DNA of 64,000 bases from Arthrobacter antibioticus (GTDB lineage: Bacteria; Actinomycetota; Actinomycetes; Actinomycetales; Micrococcaceae), in assembly GCF_030063205.1 (NCBI RefSeq), contig NZ_JASISQ010000001.1, positions 795,152-859,151 of the forward strand. The letters run 5' to 3'. The notes below the pieces were generated by a model. The model ran no database searches and was not told where the DNA came from. It saw only the letters and a list, made by a program, of their open reading frames with translations. This document shows, piece by piece, positions 1-8,491 of the stretch. A program made the translations under genes and the position numbers. How positions within the stretch are numbered: the stretch's first letter is position 1; each line of letters starts with the position of its first letter.

Positions 1-127
1 TTTCATTGACGTCCATTGAACGCCGCATGATGAACTCCATTTCCTCGTTCAGAACGAGAATCTCGCGAACCAAAACCGAAGCCTGGTGCATCTGGCCCCG
101 AGGTGAAATACCTTGGCCATTGACCAT
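1..127 (-). CDS. MarR-family regulator, N-terminal part (runs off left edge)
   Basis: The minus strand is open from an ATG at 127 to the window edge and begins MVNGQGISPRGQMHQ, followed by a helix-like stretch (VLVREILVLNEEMEFIMRR, then SMDVNE). This resembles the first helix of MarR-type DNA-binding proteins, but only about 42 residues are visible. The start at 127 has a GGAG six bases upstream; a second ATG at 91 is possible. The gene is divergent from the NmrA-like gene at 212, and a palindrome overlapping a TATAAT box lies between them. That is the usual layout for a MarR protein controlling itself and its neighbour. Family assignment is an inference from a short fragment. Confidence 0.55.
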   Translation of the reverse strand, partial: MVNGQGISPRGQMHQASVLVREILVLNEEMEFIMRRSMDVNE

Positions 128-139
128 ATCCGACTCCAA

Positions 140-164
140 AGTTTGATTATAAGAAAATCTAACT
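140..164. promoter_or_regulatory. Inverted repeat over a minus-strand -10 box; candidate MarR operator
   Basis: AGTTTGAT at 140-147 and ATCTAACT at 157-164 form an inverted repeat with one mismatch and a 9-base spacer. The minus strand reads TATAAT inside it, a good -10 for the regulator gene starting at 127. The palindrome sits midway between two divergent genes, so a dimer bound here could repress both. No clear -35 is visible. Confidence 0.45.
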
Positions 165-211
165 ACATAATGGTGGAACGAAGTCGTTTTGTCGAGCCGG
201 AGGTAGTGAAC

Positions 212-1744
212 ATGGCCAGGATTGCTGTTGCAGGAGCTACCGGATATGTTGGTGGCCGGCTAGTGCCTTTGCTCCTCGACGCCGGACATGAGGTGACCGT
301 GCTGACCCGCAACAGCACCAAATTACGTGACGTCCCCTGGCACGATCAGGTGAAAGTCCATGAAGGCTCCATGGAAGATGAACAGACGGCTGACGAGCTG
401 TGCTCCAACGCAGAGATTGTCTACTATCTGGTCCATTCCATGTCAGGAGCAAAGGACGCGGTTGCCGATTTTGAGCGGATAGAACGTCTCTGCGCCATGA
501 ACTTGGGCAAGGCTGCCCGCGAGGCTGGGGTAAACCGCCTTGTTTATCTTTCTGGCCTCCACCCCAAAGGCAAACTCAGCCGCCATCTGGCCTCCCGCAC
601 AGAGGTTGGCGATATCTTGATGGCCTCCGGCACGCCCACAGCGGTTCTTCAGGCTGGTCTTGTCATTGGTTCGGGCTCGGCAAGTTTTGAGATGGTCCGC
701 CACCTCACAGATGTTCTCCCTGTGATGCCGGCCCCTAAATGGGTTATGAACAAGATTCAACCTATTGCCATCAGGGATGCTCTACACTACTTGGTCGGTG
801 CCACCACGCTTCCACCGGAGATCAACAGGACCTTCGATATTGGCGGGCCCGAAGTCCTGCGTTACGCGGACATGATGCGTCGCTATGCCCAGGCTTCGGG
901 TTTCCGGCCTCCAGTAGTCATTCCACTGCCAGTGCTGACCCCATGGTTGGCAGCCCAGTGGGTCAACCTGGTAACCCCAGTCCCCCGCAGTCTGGCGATT
1001 CCCCTCGTTGAATCGCTGCAACACGACTGCGTGTCCAGCGAAAATGACATTGCCAATTACATTCCCGAACCTGACGGCGGCCTCACCACCTATAAACACG
1101 CGGTGGAACTAGCGCTGAATAAAATGGAAGCTGACACGGTAGAAACTACGTGGGCCACTGCGCACGCACTGAGTGCGCCCGCAGAGCCGCTACCCAGTGA
1201 CCCCGACTGGGCAGGTTTAACAGTCTTCACCGATGAGCGAAGCAAAACAACTGATGTTCCTGCCAGCCAAGTGTGGGCGGTGGTGGAAGGGATCGGCGGA
1301 GAGAACGGTTACTACTCACTTCCTTTGGCCTGGTCGGTGCGAGGCTGGATGGACAAGCTTGCGGGCGGGGTTGGTCTAACCCGAGGACGGCGCAGCCCCA
1401 CCCATCTCCAGCTCAATGACACAGTGGACTGGTGGCGGGTAGAAACCCTGGATCGCGGCCGTCTGCTGCGGCTGCGTGCAGAGATGATTGTCCCGGGCCG
1501 GGCCTGGCTTGAATTTGAGGTCACCCCGTTAGCGGACGACGGCGGCGCCCCGGGCAGTGACTCAGGCTCCGGTTCCCAGGGGAAACCCGATCCCGACTCT
1601 GGCGGGAGTATTTTCCGCCAGCGAGCGGTCTTTTTCCCCCGCGGGCTGTGGGGGCGTTTGTACTGGCTGGCAGTGCTTCCTTTCCACGGCATCATCTTCA
1701 AGAACATGGCGAGCCGAATCACGGCAACTGCTGGCCGCCGCTGA
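212..1744 (+). CDS. NmrA/SDR-type NAD(P)-binding oxidoreductase with C-terminal DUF2867 domain
   Basis: The 510-residue protein opens with a dinucleotide-binding Rossmann motif (VAGATGYVGGRL) and continues as an atypical SDR of the NmrA/epimerase type through about residue 300. The last 170 residues match the DUF2867 type that is often fused to such SDRs (W..V...GG..GYY..P..W..R..MD...GG.G). The ATG at 212 is chosen because it places the Rossmann motif at the N-terminus and has GGAG about 10 bases upstream; in-frame ATGs at 113 and 170 would add unconserved sequence. A Gly/Ser/Asp/Pro-rich insert of about 20 residues interrupts the DUF2867 part. The substrate is unknown. The divergent MarR-type gene suggests induction by a small molecule. 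Confidence 0.8.
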   Translation: MARIAVAGATGYVGGRLVPLLLDAGHEVTVLTRNSTKLRDVPWHDQVKVHEGSMEDEQTADELCSNAEIVYYLVHSMSGAKDAVADFERIERLCAMNLGKAAREAGVNRLVYLSGLHPKGKLSRHLASRTEVGDILMASGTPTAVLQAGLVIGSGSASFEMVRHLTDVLPVMPAPKWVMNKIQPIAIRDALHYLVGATTLPPEINRTFDIGGPEVLRYADMMRRYAQASGFRPPVVIPLPVLTPWLAAQWVNLVTPVPRSLAIPLVESLQHDCVSSENDIANYIPEPDGGLTTYKHAVELALNKMEADTVETTWATAHALSAPAEPLPSDPDWAGLTVFTDERSKTTDVPASQVWAVVEGIGGENGYYSLPLAWSVRGWMDKLAGGVGLTRGRRSPTHLQLNDTVDWWRVETLDRGRLLRLRAEMIVPGRAWLEFEVTPLADDGGAPGSDSGSGSQGKPDPDSGGSIFRQRAVFFPRGLWGRLYWLAVLPFHGIIFKNMASRITATAGRR

Positions 1745-1827
1745 GGTTCATATAGCCGGTACTCCATCTCTCCACCCCTGGCAGGATGCCGCGTGCCCCC
1801 GCGCCACCTAGAGTTGGAGGTGTGATC

Positions 1828-3027
1828 ATGCATTCCATCTACGATTGGTTCCGCCGGCACCGGTTTGCCGTGGATTTTATTCTCATGGCTGTCCTGTTGC
1901 TGATGGTTTTTCCCTTCAGCATGACGGACGTGGGCTATCCTGGCGCCCTTTCTAACACTTTAGTCAGTAGCATCTTCGCCGCAGCCTTGGTGGTTCCTTT
2001 AGCGTGGCGGCGCACACGGACTGTCTTGGCTGGGAGCCTTATTGCGGGGGTTGCGCTACTGCAGTGGGCCTTGCATGTTCCTCCGGCACCGGCCAATATT
2101 GCTGTGCCTCTTGTTGTTTACGCCCTTGCGGCGTTCGGACCCCGGTGGGCCAGCCTAGGCGGACTCGGCCTGGCTTTAGTGGGTGCCGTCCTGTTGGTCA
2201 CCCGCTATTTTTACAACTTTGGGACAACCTCGTTGGCAGATCTGCCATCAGGGATTGTCACCATCATTTCGGTCTGGGTATTAGTCCTATTTAGCTGGAC
2301 AGCAGGGGATTTAACCCGCACCAAACGCTTGCGCGAGCAAGCCCTCTCCGACCGTGCCAACCGGCTGGAAATCGAAGCGCAGCATGAACGCGAACTGGCA
2401 GCCAGCGATGAACGTGCGCACATTGCCCGCGAAATGCACGATATTGTGGCGCATTCTCTTTCCGTCATCATCACCCAGGCCGACGGCGCCCGATACGCAG
2501 CAGTGGCCAATCCTGAGATTGCCCCTGAAACGCTGGCCACAATCGCCGCCACGGGCCGTTCATCTCTGCAAGAAATGCGCCGGCTTTTGGGCGTGTTGCG
2601 GGGTGACGCCGAGGCCTCAACCCGCCCGCTGCCAGGCCTGATGGACCTTGACGAGCTTCTTTTGGGTATCCGCGCAGCCGGACTACCCGTGGGTTACAGT
2701 GTCACTGGCGATTCAAGACGCCCGCTGCCTGCCGGGGCCGAACTCACCGCGTACCGCGCCGTTCAAGAAGCACTAACTAACGTCATGAAGCATGCAGGCC
2801 CCAACGTTCAAGCCACCGTCAATCTTGGGTGGAATGCCCGCGGGTTGGAAGTTAGTGTGAACGACGACGGCCGCGGAGCCTCCAGCCCAACCCCTGCCGG
2901 CGCCGGCGGAAACGGTTTGCGCGGTATGGCTGAACGGGTCAAGCTTTACGACGGAAAACTTAGCGCGGGCCCGCTCCCCGGTGGAGGATTCAACATCACA
3001 GCATTCATTCCCTATTCGGAGAACTAA
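1828..3027 (+). CDS. DesK-type sensor histidine kinase
   Basis: The 399-residue membrane sensor has several N-terminal hydrophobic helices (about residues 10-150), a short coiled stretch, then a HisKA_3 dimerisation domain with the box REMHDIVAHSL. The likely phosphoacceptor is His204. A HATPase_c domain follows with N-box EALTNVMKHAG and G-box GNGLRGMAERV. It would phosphorylate the response regulator encoded 4 bases downstream. The ATG at 1828 has GGAGG 8-10 bases upstream; longer in-frame starts lack this. The signal sensed cannot be told from the sequence. Confidence 0.9.
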   Translation: MHSIYDWFRRHRFAVDFILMAVLLLMVFPFSMTDVGYPGALSNTLVSSIFAAALVVPLAWRRTRTVLAGSLIAGVALLQWALHVPPAPANIAVPLVVYALAAFGPRWASLGGLGLALVGAVLLVTRYFYNFGTTSLADLPSGIVTIISVWVLVLFSWTAGDLTRTKRLREQALSDRANRLEIEAQHERELAASDERAHIAREMHDIVAHSLSVIITQADGARYAAVANPEIAPETLATIAATGRSSLQEMRRLLGVLRGDAEASTRPLPGLMDLDELLLGIRAAGLPVGYSVTGDSRRPLPAGAELTAYRAVQEALTNVMKHAGPNVQATVNLGWNARGLEVSVNDDGRGASSPTPAGAGGNGLRGMAERVKLYDGKLSAGPLPGGGFNITAFIPYSEN

Positions 3028-3031
3028 CCTC

Positions 3032-3739
3032 ATGACACCTAACTCCCCCATTCGCGTTGCCTTAGTGGATGATCAGCAATTGGTCCGCTCAGGTTTAGGC
3101 ATGCTCATTAATTCTCAGGCCGATCTTAGCGTGGTGGTGCAGGCCGGCAACGGTATCGAGGCATTGCAGAGACTCGCCGTGACAGCCACGGATGTGGTCC
3201 TCATGGATGTGCGCATGCCCGGAATGGACGGGTTGGAAACTACACGAAAATTGATGCAACGGATCAATGCTGCCCCGGAGGGATCATGGCTGGCCGATCT
3301 GAAAATTGTGGTACTGACAACTTTCGATCTGGATGAATATGCGTTGGCAGCCATTCAGGCCGGGGCTAGTGGATTCCTTCTGAAAGATGCCCCTCCGGAA
3401 GAGCTGCTCGGAGCCATCAGAACAGTTTTTGCCGGCGACGCGGTGATTGCCCCCTCCACCACACGGCGACTCCTAGATCATGTGGCACCCATGCTCTCAG
3501 CACCCAGTCTTGCCAATGACGCCAACGCAGCAGCCGTGGCCAGCCTCACCGGGCGTGAGCATGAGGTGTTTGTGTTGATTGCCAACGGGCTTTCCAACCC
3601 GGAGATCGCTACTCAACTCTTTGTCTCAGAGGCCACTGTCAAGACCCATGTGGGCCATATCTTGGCCAAACTGAACGCCCGGGACCGTGTGCAAGTGGTG
3701 GTCATTGCCTATGAGACTGGGATCGTCTCCCCGCGCTAA
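3032..3739 (+). CDS. NarL/LuxR-type response regulator
   Basis: The 235-residue protein has an N-terminal receiver domain (VALVDDQQLVRSG; phosphoacceptor Asp59 in VVLMDVRMPGMDG; conserved Lys in FLLKDAPPEEL) and a C-terminal LuxR-type HTH (LTGREHEVFVLIANGLSNPE, then ATVKTHVGHILAKL). It is the cognate partner of the preceding kinase. The ATG at 3032 lies 4 bases after the kinase stop, with GGAGAA from the kinase 3' end as ribosome site, so the two genes are co-transcribed. A regulon cannot be inferred; no exporter adjoins it on this strand. Confidence 0.92.
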   Translation: MTPNSPIRVALVDDQQLVRSGLGMLINSQADLSVVVQAGNGIEALQRLAVTATDVVLMDVRMPGMDGLETTRKLMQRINAAPEGSWLADLKIVVLTTFDLDEYALAAIQAGASGFLLKDAPPEELLGAIRTVFAGDAVIAPSTTRRLLDHVAPMLSAPSLANDANAAAVASLTGREHEVFVLIANGLSNPEIATQLFVSEATVKTHVGHILAKLNARDRVQVVVIAYETGIVSPR

Positions 3740-3742
3740 CCC

Positions 3743-3824
3743 GCCGAGATTGGAGATAACTACCCCTCACCCCCGCCGAGATTGGAGATAACAACACCTC
3801 CCCCTCGCCGAGATTGGAGATAAC
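3743..3824. repeat. Three copies of an 18-bp repeat at exact 32-bp period
   Basis: The 18-mer GCCGAGATTGGAGATAAC occurs without mismatch at 3743-3760, 3775-3792 and 3807-3824. The two 14-base spacers and the tail after the third copy are C-rich and related (TACCCCTCACCCCC, AACACCTCCCCCTC, TACCCC). The array fills the gap between convergent genes. It has no strong stem, so it does not look like an ordinary terminator. Three short units with related spacers do not fit CRISPR. Confidence 0.85.
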
Positions 3825-3873
3825 TACCCCTTTGATTCGTGGTCGAGACACCCTATTCGCCGTTTTTTTAGGG

Positions 3874-4710
3874 TTAGCCCTTCACTGCACCTGCTGTCAG
3901 TCCCTGCACAATGAACTTGCTGGCGAAGGCAAAGATAACCAAGGTTGGGACAACCGTCAGTACGGCGGCAGCTGACATGGAACCCCAGTCAATGTTGAAG
4001 CTGGAGATAAAACCGGCAAGCGCCGTCGGAATGGTCTTGTTTTCATCGCTATTCATCAACGTCACCGACAGGAATAGTTCATTCCAGCAGTTGACGAAGT
4101 TGAAGATGAAGCTGGCAGCAATGCCCGGCATCATAACGGGCACCAAGACACGGAAGAGCGCACCAAGTCGTGAGCAGCCGTCAATCATGGCAGCCTCCTC
4201 CAACGCATCCGGCACGTTTTCAAAGAAGCCACGGAGCATGATGGTGCAGAACGGAATACAGATAGCGATGTAGACAAGAATCAGTCCGGTTTTAGAATCA
4301 ACCAAATTGAAGTTTGTCATCATCATGTACAACGGGCCTAGTGCGATAAATCCCGGGATCATCTGGGTCAGCAGAAAGGCTCCCAAGACCGCGCCGCGTC
4401 CCGAAAATTGAAAACGTGCCAGCACATATGCCGAGAGCAGGGAGATCAGGGTCGCCACCGTGGCGGCAACTGTGGCCACCAACAAGCTGTTGATCATGTA
4501 CCGGCCAAAATCGGACTTCGTGAACAATCCAACGTAGTTCTCCAAGGACAATTCCTTGGGCCAGTAGTCTAGGGGCAATGAGTAGATTGTTCCGGGAGCC
4601 TTCAGTGACGTGACAACAATCCAGTACAACGGAAAGATCGTCACAATCAACGCGAGGCCCAAAAAGATGATCTTGGTGGTGCGCCCCAAAGCGGTTTGTT
4701 TATTGATCAT
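3874..4710 (-). CDS. Carbohydrate ABC transporter permease, MalG type
   Basis: The 278-residue membrane protein has six predicted helices and the EAA loop of binding-protein-dependent permeases (LEEAAMIDGCSRLGALFRVLVP read around residue 180). The C-terminus (FIVQGLTAGAVKG) is the characteristic end of MalG/UgpE-type CUT1 permeases. It would pair with the MalF-type permease encoded just upstream, overlapping it by 4 bases. No ATPase is encoded here, as is common for actinobacterial CUT1 systems that share an MsmK-type ATPase encoded elsewhere. Confidence 0.92.
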   Translation of the reverse strand: MINKQTALGRTTKIIFLGLALIVTIFPLYWIVVTSLKAPGTIYSLPLDYWPKELSLENYVGLFTKSDFGRYMINSLLVATVAATVATLISLLSAYVLARFQFSGRGAVLGAFLLTQMIPGFIALGPLYMMMTNFNLVDSKTGLILVYIAICIPFCTIMLRGFFENVPDALEEAAMIDGCSRLGALFRVLVPVMMPGIAASFIFNFVNCWNELFLSVTLMNSDENKTIPTALAGFISSFNIDWGSMSAAAVLTVVPTLVIFAFASKFIVQGLTAGAVKG

Positions 4711-5678
4711 CGGTTTGCCTTTCGGGGACGCACGGCCATCAGGTAGAACGCGGCAAACAACATCAAGGTAAAGACCACTATCAAGCCCAGTGCCGAGGCC
4801 TGACCGTAATCACCCTCTTGAGTAATTTTGATCATGTAGGTGGTGATGATGTGGGTTTGGTCAGCCGGTCCGCCGCCGGTCATAGCCCAGATGACATCCG
4901 GGAAGTTAAAGATCCAGATAATGCGCAAGAGAATGGTAAGCCCCAGCGTGACTGAAATGGCTGGCAGAGTAATGCTCAAGAAGGTCCGGATTTTCCCGGC
5001 ACCGTCAATCGCCGCCGCTTCATACATGTCTTCGGAGACTGACTGCAGCGCGGCCAGAATCATAATGGCGAAGAACGTCACGCCGTACCAAATATTGGCC
5101 ACAATGATGGCGGTCATGGCGAAGCTGGGTTCGGCCAGCCACGGGATGGGCGAGTCCGTCAGCCCCGTCTTCATCAAAAGATCATTGACAACGCCGAACT
5201 CGGCGTTGAACATCCAGCGGAAGAGCATACCGATCAGGAATCCGGACACGGCCCATGGGAAGAAGATGAGCGCTTGGTATGCGCTGCGAAATCTGAAACG
5301 CCGTTTGAGGAACAATGCCAGCGCAAACCCGATAACCACCTGGGGCACCAACGAACCAACCACCCAGACAACAGTGTTGCGAACAATAGTGCCAAATTCT
5401 GGATTCTCGAAAAGGGTAACGAAGTTGCCCCAACCAACCCATGAGGTGTCGGAAAGATCGTTAAGGTTCCAATGACGGAACGCCATCTGGCTGCCCGAGA
5501 TCATTGGATAGTAGGTAAAGATGCCAACAAAGATTGCTGCGGGAGCCATGAAGGCCAGTAGCGTCAGTGCGGTCCTGGAGTTGAACCGTTTCTTCCGGGA
5601 GTAGACAGTCTTCGGTGCTGGTGGTGCGCCGGCAAGGCTCTGCCCGCGCACCCCCTCCTGCTTAGCTTTCAGTGCCAC
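4707..5678 (-). CDS. Carbohydrate ABC transporter permease, MalF type
   Basis: The 323-residue protein has a 40-residue cytoplasmic N-terminus, then six hydrophobic helices, with the EAA motif at YEAAAIDGAGKIRTFLSITL. Topology and motif fit MalF/UgpA-type CUT1 permeases. The start is GTG at 5678, six bases after the binding-protein stop, and the 3' end overlaps the MalG-type gene by 4 bases, indicating translational coupling in a binding protein-MalF-MalG operon. Confidence 0.92.
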   Translation of the reverse strand: MALKAKQEGVRGQSLAGAPPAPKTVYSRKKRFNSRTALTLLAFMAPAAIFVGIFTYYPMISGSQMAFRHWNLNDLSDTSWVGWGNFVTLFENPEFGTIVRNTVVWVVGSLVPQVVIGFALALFLKRRFRFRSAYQALIFFPWAVSGFLIGMLFRWMFNAEFGVVNDLLMKTGLTDSPIPWLAEPSFAMTAIIVANIWYGVTFFAIMILAALQSVSEDMYEAAAIDGAGKIRTFLSITLPAISVTLGLTILLRIIWIFNFPDVIWAMTGGGPADQTHIITTYMIKITQEGDYGQASALGLIVVFTLMLFAAFYLMAVRPRKANR

Positions 5679-5684
5679 AGGTGA

Positions 5685-6980
5685 CTAGCCCGCCATCTTT
5701 TCGGTCCAGTAGCTGTCCCAGCTGGCCAAGAGTTCCGTAGTGGTCATCTTGCCGGTGAGAACGCGCTGCAGTTCGCCGTCGGACTTCTTAATCCATTCGG
5801 TCCACCAAGCCACGCCACGGGGCTGTACGGCCGAAATGTAAGTCTCCGGGTTCTCGGTCATGGTGACGTATGCGGCCCAGGGGCCTGTGCTGTAAAACGG
5901 ATCCTCGGCAGCAGATTTCAGAATCGGGACCAGTGAGTTGTCCTTGCTAAACTGCGTGGCCGGCTCGCCCTGCGAGAGGTACTTGATGAGTTTGATGGCT
6001 TCTGGCTTGGCGGTGCTGGACTCAGCGATACCCCAGCCTGCCGTTGCTACCGGTTGGATGGCTTTACCAGTGGGGCCAACAAGCAATGGTGCAACATTCC
6101 ACTGGTCATCCTTGATGGATTTTGACTCCTTGATGGTGGCGATTACTTCAGGGTCCTGGAGCAGAAATGCTGTGGAACCGTTACTGAAGCCTTGAACCAT
6201 TTCCGGGTAGCCCCATGCCACGGACGACGGCGGAGATCCTTTCTTGAAAATCTCCAAGTAGTCATCCATGGCCTGCTGTGCCTCGGGAGCGGAGAAGATG
6301 GTTTTTCCGTTGGTGAGTTTGAAAGCATTCTCTAGATCAATCTGATCTGCTGTGTAGGCCTCGATTACGGCGACGGCGTTGGAGTTGGCATTGGGTCCTC
6401 CGCGGAAGGCGTAGCCGAACTTATTGGCGTCGGGTTCGTTCAGCTTTTCTGACTGTTTCAGGAGGTCCTGCCAGCTCGCCGGTGGTCCGGAGAACCCTGC
6501 CTCCTTCACCAAGTCCGTGCGGTAGAACAGCGAGAGCCCGTAGAAACCATAGGGAATGTAGTAGGTCTTGCCGTCTTGTTTGGAATAGTTAACTGCGTTA
6601 TCTGTGAGGTTCGTCCAGCCGTCCCAGTCCTTCAGATCCGCGCTCATGTCATACAACCACTTATTCGCGCCGAAGGAGCCAACCGTGATGTCTCGGGCTT
6701 CAACCACGTCAATGCCTTTACCAGACTGCAGCATTTGCTGGATTTTTTGATCTGCCGAGTCCGTTGGTGGTGAGATGAGGTCCACCTTGATACCAGGATT
6801 AGCTTTTTCAAATCCTGCCAAGAGTGATTTTAAAGTGTCCGTTCGGGTGGGATTAGTCAGGCTCTCAACCATTTTTAGGGTGACCGTGCCCTCTGCAGAG
6901 GAATTACCTCCGCCACAGCCGGATAGGGCAAGAACTGCGGCAACGCCCAAGGCGGTGACGGTAGTGATTTTCTTTTTCAT
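5685..6980 (-). CDS. Sugar-binding lipoprotein of an ABC importer
   Basis: The 431-residue extracellular solute-binding protein of family 1 has an N-terminal lysine-rich signal, a hydrophobic core and the lipobox LALSGC, so it should be lipid-anchored outside the membrane. The rest is typical of MalE-like proteins (YYIPYGFYGLSLFYRTDL; WGYPEMVQGFSNGSTAFL). It delivers substrate to the two permeases encoded downstream. The ligand is not evident; the aminotransferase gene upstream in the same direction raises the possibility of an amino-bearing compound. ATG at 6980 follows AAAGG. Confidence 0.92.
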   Translation of the reverse strand: MKKKITTVTALGVAAVLALSGCGGGNSSAEGTVTLKMVESLTNPTRTDTLKSLLAGFEKANPGIKVDLISPPTDSADQKIQQMLQSGKGIDVVEARDITVGSFGANKWLYDMSADLKDWDGWTNLTDNAVNYSKQDGKTYYIPYGFYGLSLFYRTDLVKEAGFSGPPASWQDLLKQSEKLNEPDANKFGYAFRGGPNANSNAVAVIEAYTADQIDLENAFKLTNGKTIFSAPEAQQAMDDYLEIFKKGSPPSSVAWGYPEMVQGFSNGSTAFLLQDPEVIATIKESKSIKDDQWNVAPLLVGPTGKAIQPVATAGWGIAESSTAKPEAIKLIKYLSQGEPATQFSKDNSLVPILKSAAEDPFYSTGPWAAYVTMTENPETYISAVQPRGVAWWTEWIKKSDGELQRVLTGKMTTTELLASWDSYWTEKMAG

Positions 6981-7046
6981 GGGAGGCCTTTCATAGTGTG
7001 GCGGCGGTGTGTTTTGCGGAGAGCTACAGGGAGCGGTTCTGCGTGG

Positions 7047-8261
7047 CTAACGCAGATGTGCCAGTCGGAAAAGTTCAGGGACCGCTCGTTCGGCGAAGTA
7101 TTCATAATCCCTGGCCGTGTTGTAGACATGGGTCGAAAGCCGCAGGAAGCCGGCCCCGCCAAAAGTGGTGATAGCGGTTTCAATGTTCAGAACCTCGGAG
7201 ATCCAGGCACGTACGGCGTGGGAATCCTCGTGCGTCGTTGCCAACCCTTGGGGAAGCCTGACCAGCCGCAACTGATTAACCTGCATTCCGACGTCGACCG
7301 CTGCATCCTGCCCCGTCTTGGCGGTGAGGGCATCTTGGATAATGGACTGGCCGTAATCTGCCAAGGCGCAGGAGTAACTCCGGACGGCATCCCACCCATA
7401 GCGGGTTTCAATGGTGTCAAAAGCGGTCTTGGCCGCCATCCACGGGCTGACATCCTGAGTGCCCACATGATCAAAGTTCTCTGGAAATGCGTGCGGGAAC
7501 CCCCAGGAATCGATCAGCGGGTGTAATAGTTCACGCAAGGGTCCGCGAGCCACCACCGCTGCCGTTCCCCGAGGAGCGCACGCAAATTTGTGCAAATTGC
7601 CTACCCAAACGCCCTCGAAATCCGGCACGGGCTCAGCTTCAGCCCCGGGTGAGTGTGCCCCGTCCACCAACAACGGGATGCCCAATTTCTTGGCGGCCCG
7701 GGCGATCTCCAGCACCGGAAGAGCACGCGCTGTAGCCGAGGTGGTTTGATCGATCACGATCAGGGCCGTGCGCTCGGTCACCTGCGCCATGATCAGTTCA
7801 GCGCTCTTGGCCGCATCGGCCTCTAGCGGCACGACGGCGACACGCACCTCACCGTTACATTCGCGGGCGACCCGGCGCGCACCTTCTAGAACGGCACCAT
7901 AGGCATGATTTGTGGTCACAATCTGGGCGCCGGCGGCGAAGGTCATAGAATTGTAAACAACACTGACGCCGGCACTGGCATTAGGGACCAAAGCCAAGTC
8001 ATTGGCAGCCACGCCAAGGAAGTCAGCAATTTCTTGGCGGGTGGTGGCCAAGGCTACGGACTGGCCCATGAACCAGGTGCAGGGGTTGGCCTCCATGCGA
8101 GCCTTCAAGGCCAGCTGGTGTTCCTGAGCGGCACGGGGCACGGCGCCGAACGAACCATGGTTGAGATGAAGTTTGTCAGCGCTCAGCGACCAATCAGTCA
8201 GGGCGGGCTGCCCCTCCGGAGTCAGAAGCGCGGATGGTGCTGTGCTGCAAGAAGAAGCCAC
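7047..8261 (-). CDS. PLP-dependent class V aminotransferase (isopenicillin-N-epimerase-like)
   Basis: The 404-residue fold-type I PLP enzyme has the N-terminal segment LHLNHGSFGAVPRAAQEH typical of isopenicillin-N-epimerase-like and EgtE-like class V enzymes. The cofactor Asp is in LLVDGAHSPGA and the Schiff-base Lys in VGNLHKFACAPRGTAA. It may act as a lyase, epimerase or desulfurase; the exact reaction cannot be read from sequence. The start is GTG at 8261. The gene lies 66 bases before the binding-protein gene in the same direction and is probably co-transcribed, suggesting it acts on the imported compound. A GntR-type regulator gene is divergent. Confidence 0.85.
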   Translation of the reverse strand: MASSCSTAPSALLTPEGQPALTDWSLSADKLHLNHGSFGAVPRAAQEHQLALKARMEANPCTWFMGQSVALATTRQEIADFLGVAANDLALVPNASAGVSVVYNSMTFAAGAQIVTTNHAYGAVLEGARRVARECNGEVRVAVVPLEADAAKSAELIMAQVTERTALIVIDQTTSATARALPVLEIARAAKKLGIPLLVDGAHSPGAEAEPVPDFEGVWVGNLHKFACAPRGTAAVVARGPLRELLHPLIDSWGFPHAFPENFDHVGTQDVSPWMAAKTAFDTIETRYGWDAVRSYSCALADYGQSIIQDALTAKTGQDAAVDVGMQVNQLRLVRLPQGLATTHEDSHAVRAWISEVLNIETAITTFGGAGFLRLSTHVYNTARDYEYFAERAVPELFRLAHLR

Positions 8262-8409
8262 GGAGTACTTTCTGTTGGCGGCTGGTAACGATTCATCAGT
8301 AAGCTACCTCACATTTTGGATCAAGACAAGAGATGAGTTAGTAAAATTGTCCGATGACTTTTACAAACTGACTGCAGACGGCCTGTTTTTGCTAGCGAAT
8401 ACATAAAAG

Positions 8410-8441
8410 ACATATGAGGACTTTTGCAACACATATGATGA
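8410..8441. promoter_or_regulatory. Paired ACATATGA boxes between aminotransferase operon and GntR gene
   Basis: ACATATGAGGA at 8410-8420 and ACATATGATGA at 8431-8441 are direct repeats 21 bases apart, two helical turns, each containing the palindrome CATATG. They lie in the divergent intergenic region about 50 bases before the GntR start, so they are candidate operators for that regulator. A match to any known FadR-type site is not claimed. Confidence 0.35.
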
Positions 8442-8491
8442 GTCTGTAGATTTCGAAGGACCATGACAACAGTTACCGAAAGGGACTTCCG

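Noticed and set aside
3743-3824. Repeat array as CRISPR
   Set aside because: Only three 18-bp units with 14-base C-rich, mutually similar spacers and no cas genes nearby.
4840-5475. 211-codon plus-strand frame opposite the MalF-type permease
   Set aside because: It is antisense to a clearly conserved permease gene and its translation is Met/Ser-rich without family features.
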